NCBI GenBank assembly: GCA_018662225.1
Contig: JABJGO010000066.1
Coordinates: 62,001 to 126,000 of the forward strand
Direction: 5' to 3'
Source: Rhodospirillales bacterium
GTDB lineage: Bacteria; Pseudomonadota; Alphaproteobacteria; Rhodospirillales; Casp-alpha2
DNA: 64,000 nucleotides
Part shown: positions 60,004 to 64,000 of the stretch, piece after piece
Position numbering within the stretch: the stretch's first letter is position 1
How the letters are laid out: each line of letters opens with the position of its first letter
The notes under the pieces: generated by a model
The model's database searches: none
What the model was told of the DNA's origin: nothing
The model's input: only the letters and a program-made list of their open reading frames with translations
Position numbers and translations under genes: made by a program

Positions 60004-61344
60004 TTATTGGGGTTGGGAAGCCTTAACCCCCTTATAATCAGCTAGAAGATCGGCCACTTCTTTTCTTCTTGGATAGAAGAACGCCGTGTAAGCCATATCA
60101 TCTTTCAGAATGTGACTGTACCACCAGTCCAGCAGCGCGTTGGCTACGACGTTGCTACGCCAATCATCCGTTGTCTCGAGAGGGGAAGCCAAGATGGTCT
60201 CCATCCAATGCCGAAATTCATCATGCTTGGCAAGGTGAGCTGTATAATCCGGGTAATTCATCCGTTTCATGACGAATTCTTCAGAGGCGAGATGAATATC
60301 TATGTAGGGAACCAGTGTATTCAGGATATACCCTTTCACCTCCAGTGGTTCACCATTTTCTATCGCGCCCTGCAGTTCTTCAATGAGACCCAGCAACGCA
60401 ATATGGTCGGCGTCCCACTTCTCTATGCCAATACTCATTGAGGGTAACCAGGGGCCTATTTTTCCTGACTCGGTTTTAGGGGTCTCGGTTATTTCCAAAC
60501 TCTCTATGTCGGTTGGGACGAGGGAAAAGCTTGCTACCGTTCCCTTTCCCTTTTCACTATGTATCGTAAACTTCCCACCCTGGAGCTCTGCAAAGTGATT
60601 GCACAAAGAAAGTCCCAGGCCTGTCCCTTCATGAGAGCGACCTTTTTCCCGCTCTATCTGTACAAACGGTTCAAGCGATCTTTTTTGTTCTTCACGGGAC
60701 ATTCCGATCCCGGTATCAATGACATTGACGACGACTTCCCTTCCGCTCATTAAAACTCGAACCGTTACTGAACCACCCGCAGAGGAAAACTTGACGGCAT
60801 TTGTCAGAAGGTTGACCAGGATCTGTTTGGTTATCATCCTATCGGCTTTAACCTCCAGCGATTCTGAAGGAAACTCCGTGGCAATCGATATCTGTTGACT
60901 GTTGGCCCTTATCTTGATCATCGCCAGCACTTCTTTGATTACATCTGACAGTCGAAAATCTTCAATAAAGACCGTATGTTTTCCGGCCTCAATTTTCGAC
61001 ATATCAAGAACCTGGTTAATCAGCGCAAGAAGGTGGTTTCCGCTCTCGTTAATATCATCCGCATAGTCCTGGTATTTGGAAGGGCTCACAGGCCCATGTA
61101 TCTGATATTTTATCATATCAGAGAATCCAATTATCGCGTTGAGTGGTGTTCGTAATTCGTGACTCATGGTCGACAGAAAGTCTGATTTGGCCCGGTTCGC
61201 GCGATCCGCGTCGGATAAGGCCGTTTGCAATTCAATTTGACCTTTCCGTATGCGTGAAAGAATGATCAAAATAATTATCAGTCCAATTATTGAGACCCCT
61301 GACACGATCGTAGCAATAATAATATTTTCGTTTCGCTCTTCCAT
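60004..61344 (-). CDS. Histidine kinase with C-terminal bacteriohemerythrin domain (downstream part of a split gene)
   Basis: Residues 8-30 form a transmembrane helix. HisKA has its phospho-acceptor His62 in MSHELRTPLNAI. HATPase_c follows with the N box NLLTNAVKF (179-187), G1 VIDTGIGMS and G2 GTGLGLSLC (240-248). Residues about 300-425 are a complete bacteriohemerythrin: the di-iron ligands His314, His351, Glu355, His370, His374, His411 and Asp416 are all present in the canonical spacing. Such domains bind oxygen or nitric oxide. No receiver domain or response regulator gene is nearby. The frame lacks a good ribosome-binding site and its N-terminus fits as the second membrane helix of the upstream sensor frame. 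Confidence 0.88.
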   Translation of the reverse strand: MEERNENIIIATIVSGVSIIGLIIILIILSRIRKGQIELQTALSDADRANRAKSDFLSTMSHELRTPLNAIIGFSDMIKYQIHGPVSPSKYQDYADDINESGNHLLALINQVLDMSKIEAGKHTVFIEDFRLSDVIKEVLAMIKIRANSQQISIATEFPSESLEVKADRMITKQILVNLLTNAVKFSSAGGSVTVRVLMSGREVVVNVIDTGIGMSREEQKRSLEPFVQIEREKGRSHEGTGLGLSLCNHFAELQGGKFTIHSEKGKGTVASFSLVPTDIESLEITETPKTESGKIGPWLPSMSIGIEKWDADHIALLGLIEELQGAIENGEPLEVKGYILNTLVPYIDIHLASEEFVMKRMNYPDYTAHLAKHDEFRHWMETILASPLETTDDWRSNVVANALLDWWYSHILKDDMAYTAFFYPRRKEVADLLADYKGVKASQPQ

Positions 61345-61880
61345 CCTTGCTGCCAGAACGGCGTGCTCATACTCAGCACAGCCCCAATACCGTCAGTCGT
61401 TAGTGGAATTTGAGATAAAACGAACGCCTCTATTTCCTGCCCGGCAGCAACCAGTTCGTCGACTCTGGACCTGGTCGTGTCATTCCCGTACCGGTCCTCT
61501 AATATTTGCAAGGATTGGATTGCATGCCCTGAAACATACAAGGTGTCCTCGACCACCTGAATGATACCTGAGTACCTTGACTGGAGCTCTAGATCGCCCG
61601 GACGCATTTCAGCCAGTATCTGGGAATTCAAGAAATTCGACACCTTTTCGTAGGTTATCGAAACTTCTGCGACAACCTCACTTGACCATTCTCCAGCCGC
61701 GAGGTGGTAATCATTGATTAGAATATTCCGCCATTCGTCGGAATTGTACCGCCAGATCAACCCGGTTATGACGACCCCTGCCGTCAAAACCATGATCCCG
61801 ATCAGAAAAAATATATACTGGGATAAAGTAAATTCGGTTCTTGAGGGGGCATCGTCATCCGATTCTACTAAGGCCTCCAT
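61287..61880 (-). CDS. Membrane sensor region of the same histidine kinase (upstream part, frame broken)
   Basis: The 197-residue frame has a charged cytoplasmic start, one transmembrane helix (about 22-44: YIFFLIGIMVLTAGVVITGL) and a mainly helical periplasmic region of about 140 residues. After residue 166 the sequence turns improbable (ending LLLLRSCQGSQ), while the neighbouring -1 frame gives a natural join GCAEYEHAVLAARM into the kinase. Adding one G to the GGGG run (plus-strand CCCC, 61382-61385) would fuse both into a single 625-residue sensor kinase. It may be a real frameshift mutation or a sequence error. The ATG directly follows the stop of the PhnD-like gene. Confidence 0.75.
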   Translation of the reverse strand: MEALVESDDDAPSRTEFTLSQYIFFLIGIMVLTAGVVITGLIWRYNSDEWRNILINDYHLAAGEWSSEVVAEVSITYEKVSNFLNSQILAEMRPGDLELQSRYSGIIQVVEDTLYVSGHAIQSLQILEDRYGNDTTRSRVDELVAAGQEIEAFVLSQIPLTTDGIGAVLSMSTPFWQQGWKSETKILLLLRSCQGSQ

Positions 61881-62765
61881 CTAAAGCATTCCCAGACTCT
61901 CGGCGATGGTTGATAGTTCTTGAAAGTCATCCAGACTGGCTGGCAAGAACCCCCCGGCATGGAGTTTGTTCAGTATTGCGGTATCGGGCTCGTCAGTGGG
62001 AGATAATTGAAGGAAGGCCTGTATCAAGGAATTTCGGACTTCGGCGCCCAGGCCCTTGTTGGCCGCCCACACATAATCCGGGTAAGGCGGCGTCTTCCAG
62101 ATAATCTGTACGTTGGTCTTTGACAATTGCCCATCAGAAAACATGGAATCAATAATCGAGGCGTTAGCGACGCCAAGATCAACCATGCCATCGCGAACTA
62201 GAAACCCGGTTTTGTCATGCGCGCCAGAGAACTTAATTTCCGAAAAATACGTTTCTGGAACGATGCCTTTAGTTTGGAGAAAATGCCTGGGCATAAGATG
62301 TCCGGACGTGGATAGCTTCGCTCCAAAGGCCAAGCGTTGGCCCTTGAAATCGTGTATCGTTTTTTCTATACGATCTGATCGTGCCAGAAAATAGCTCCGA
62401 AAACGAAGGTCCGTATCACGCATAACCATTGGAGCAGCACCAAGCTGTTTGTGTGCCTTAAGGAACGTCAAACCGCCGAAATAGGCGATATCAACCTGAT
62501 TCTGACTAAATAATTCAAGAAGGTGGCTATAGCTCTTGGGCACGACTAATTCAGTTTTCAAGCCAACGGCGCTTTCCAGGTGTTGAAAAAGTGGAAGGTA
62601 ACGTTCACGCAATTTAGCCTCTGTCTCATCAGGAAGGACGCCGATTCGAATCATTGTCGGTCGTTCTGATTTTTGCTGATCGAGAATGTCCATTGGATTA
62701 AGGATCAGAACCAATCCGATGGATAAACATAGGATCATCAACGCAAGTAGCATTCGTTTTGTCAT
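61881..62765 (-). CDS. PhnD/SsuA/transferrin family periplasmic binding protein
   Basis: A 294-residue solute-binding-type protein. The N-terminal hydrophobic segment (about 4-23) is a signal peptide or anchor with no clear cleavage site. The mature domain begins TMIRIGVLPDETEAKLRERY and contains SHLLELFSQNQVDIAYFGGL, the PhnD-like pocket region, then LAFGAKLSTSGHLMPRHFL and VRDGMVDLGVANAS. No ABC permease or ATPase gene is adjacent. Instead it abuts the sensor kinase gene with no gap, so it is more likely a ligand-sensing partner of the kinase than a transport component. The ligand (phosphonate, phosphite or another oxyanion) is unknown. Confidence 0.87.
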   Translation of the reverse strand: MTKRMLLALMILCLSIGLVLILNPMDILDQQKSERPTMIRIGVLPDETEAKLRERYLPLFQHLESAVGLKTELVVPKSYSHLLELFSQNQVDIAYFGGLTFLKAHKQLGAAPMVMRDTDLRFRSYFLARSDRIEKTIHDFKGQRLAFGAKLSTSGHLMPRHFLQTKGIVPETYFSEIKFSGAHDKTGFLVRDGMVDLGVANASIIDSMFSDGQLSKTNVQIIWKTPPYPDYVWAANKGLGAEVRNSLIQAFLQLSPTDEPDTAILNKLHAGGFLPASLDDFQELSTIAESLGML

Positions 62766-63011
62766 ATGGCGTGCCTCAAACAGCAGAGTTTCTCAACAAT
62801 GGGCAGGCGCCTACTCTGAGGAATATTGCGTCGACCGGGTAACTCTTTGAATTATATGTGAGTGTTATAGTATGCATATTCAAGAGATTTGTAAAATACC
62901 CGCTGCTTTTATCTGAATTCCTCAACACCACCATACCGAAATTGCCCGAGCGTGAGCTATATTGCCGTCGTTCTTAACCCATTTATAAGTCCCATCCCTT
63001 TATTGTAGGCC
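62766..63011. promoter_or_regulatory. Divergent intergenic region between the PhnD-like gene and the PBP gene
   Basis: The 246-base gap separates two divergent genes and is AT-rich around 62845-62895. On the minus strand a TATAAT can be read at about 62851-62856; on the plus strand TTGAAT and TAGTAT occur 15 bases apart. No assignment is firm. No further gene is seen. Confidence 0.35.
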
Positions 63012-64000
63012 ATGGAAAAGTCACGAAAATCTGGGGCCAAACCGGTCTCGCGGCGAAAAACGGGACCCAGGCCTGCAAGTAACCGAGCACGGGCCAAAAA
63101 ACCGGCTGCTGCGCCGAGTCGCGGTCGATTATCTGGCATGTTTAAAGGTCTGGGACGTGTTGCATCCTTCCTGTTGTATTGGGGTTCTGTTGCGGCCATC
63201 TGGGGCGGTGTTGCTGTCGGCGGCATCTTTGCATTCTATGCCTATGATCTGCCTGATGTTGATGCGGCATTCACGGCTACCCGGCGCCCCGCTGTGACGA
63301 TTCTCGCCGCAGATGGCAGTGAACTTGCCACGGTAGGAGACATGTACGGCATGCCGGTGCAGCTGAACCAGTTGCCGCCGGTTTTATCCCAAGCCATCAT
63401 CGCCACCGAAGACCGCCGTTTTTACAGTCATTTTGGTTTGGACGTGATCGGACTGGCCCGGGCTATGTGGGTTAATGTACAGGCCGGGCGTATTCGTCAG
63501 GGTGGCTCAACCTTAACCCAGCAAGTGGCGAAGAACCTGTTTTTGACGCCCGCTCGCACCATCAAGCGCAAGGTTCAGGAGGTTATGCTCGCGTTGTGGC
63601 TGGAGCATAAATTCACGAAAGATGAGATCCTTACCGTTTATTTGAACCGTATCTATTTAGGTGCTGGTACGTGGGGTGTGGACGCGGCCGCTCGTAAATT
63701 TTTCGGTAAGCCAGCGTCTCAGGTTTCCACGTGGCAGGCCGCCATGATTGCGGGACTGATGAAAGCGCCCAGTCGGTTGAACCCTATCGCCAGCCCTGAG
63801 CGTGCGAGAGCCCGAACGAACATTGTCTTGGGCAATATGGTCGCTGCCGGATACCTGAGCACCGCATCCGCAGACATCGCCCGCCGCGACAAAGGGCGCA
63901 ACGTGCAAACCGCCATGGGTGGCGGCAGCCGTTATTTTGTGGACTGGGTGCTGGAACAGGTGCCCGATTATATCACCCTGGACCGGGACGTGGTGGTCAG
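63012..64000 (+). CDS. Bifunctional penicillin-binding protein, class A (3' end cut by window)
   Basis: Peptidoglycan glycosyltransferase/transpeptidase; only the first 329 codons are inside the window. A very basic cytoplasmic tail (1-40, rich in Lys/Arg/Pro/Ala) precedes a transmembrane helix (about 50-76). The glycosyltransferase-51 domain has catalytic Glu133 in TEDRRFYSHFGLD, then RQGGSTLTQQVAKNLFL and the second motif KDEILTVYLNRIYLG. The transpeptidase domain would lie beyond the edge. The ATG follows an in-frame stop closely, so the start is well defined. It is divergent from the PhnD-like gene. Confidence 0.93.
   Translation, partial: MEKSRKSGAKPVSRRKTGPRPASNRARAKKPAAAPSRGRLSGMFKGLGRVASFLLYWGSVAAIWGGVAVGGIFAFYAYDLPDVDAAFTATRRPAVTILAADGSELATVGDMYGMPVQLNQLPPVLSQAIIATEDRRFYSHFGLDVIGLARAMWVNVQAGRIRQGGSTLTQQVAKNLFLTPARTIKRKVQEVMLALWLEHKFTKDEILTVYLNRIYLGAGTWGVDAAARKFFGKPASQVSTWQAAMIAGLMKAPSRLNPIASPERARARTNIVLGNMVAAGYLSTASADIARRDKGRNVQTAMGGGSRYFVDWVLEQVPDYITLDRDVVV

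Noticed and set aside
61340-61400. Programmed ribosomal frameshift joining sensor and kinase
   Set aside because: A -1 shift would be needed, but no X-XXY-YYZ heptamer is in the overlap and no strong downstream structure is apparent; a one-base DNA change explains it more simply.

Overview
The window is a dense chromosomal segment of an alphaproteobacterium, most like the Rhodospirillales or a related marine order. This is judged from gene order and gene families, not from a search. The pointers are an Irr-type Fur regulator beside fabA-fabB-fabI, an alphaproteobacterial Fur without the usual cysteine pairs, a YlxR/L7Ae fusion between nusA and infB, an XRE regulator between lnt and metK, a SAM-II-like pseudoknot before metK, and rpsT directly before dnaA. 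There is no rRNA, recognisable tRNA, CRISPR array, insertion sequence or prophage. Non-ATG starts, especially TTG, are common.

Left third (1-23268): a SulP permease cut by the window edge; mutS-glnD-murJ-trpS and an M20 peptidase; nfuA; a Bax-like glucosaminidase; a DUF4242 gene divergent from an HxlR regulator; a polysaccharide deacetylase; tsaB facing a TusA-like gene; fur; the RNA and envelope operon miaB-phoH-ybeY-corC-lnt; and an XRE regulator.

Middle (23269-43524): metK behind a probable S-adenosylmethionine-sensing leader; trmB; then, after a terminator, the translation block rimP-nusA-ylxR-infB-rbfA-truB-rpsO-pnp. Next come unsaturated fatty acid synthesis (fabA, fabB, fabI), irr, and a redox module of rubrerythrin, a double [4Fe-4S] CCG-domain protein and DUF3501. 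A racemase-family enzyme, an SH3 exported protein and a 2-hydroxyacid dehydrogenase follow.

Right third (43521-64000): a long minus-strand run ubiE-ubiB-coaBC-dut-rrf2-cysK-moeB-dsrE, joining ubiquinone, CoA and nucleotide metabolism to cysteine and sulfur handling; divergent from it mutM, a small exported protein, an enoyl-CoA hydratase, rpsT, and the replication cluster dnaA-dnaN-recF-gyrB. After gyrB lies the most unusual module: a PhnD-like periplasmic binding protein next to a membrane histidine kinase ending in a complete bacteriohemerythrin domain. The kinase is split into two frames, consistent with loss of one base in a four-G run. A bifunctional penicillin-binding protein, cut by the right edge, diverges from it.

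Another cross-cutting observation is that several housekeeping proteins (MiaB, MutM, YlxR, IF-2, Lnt) carry short in-frame tandem duplications.
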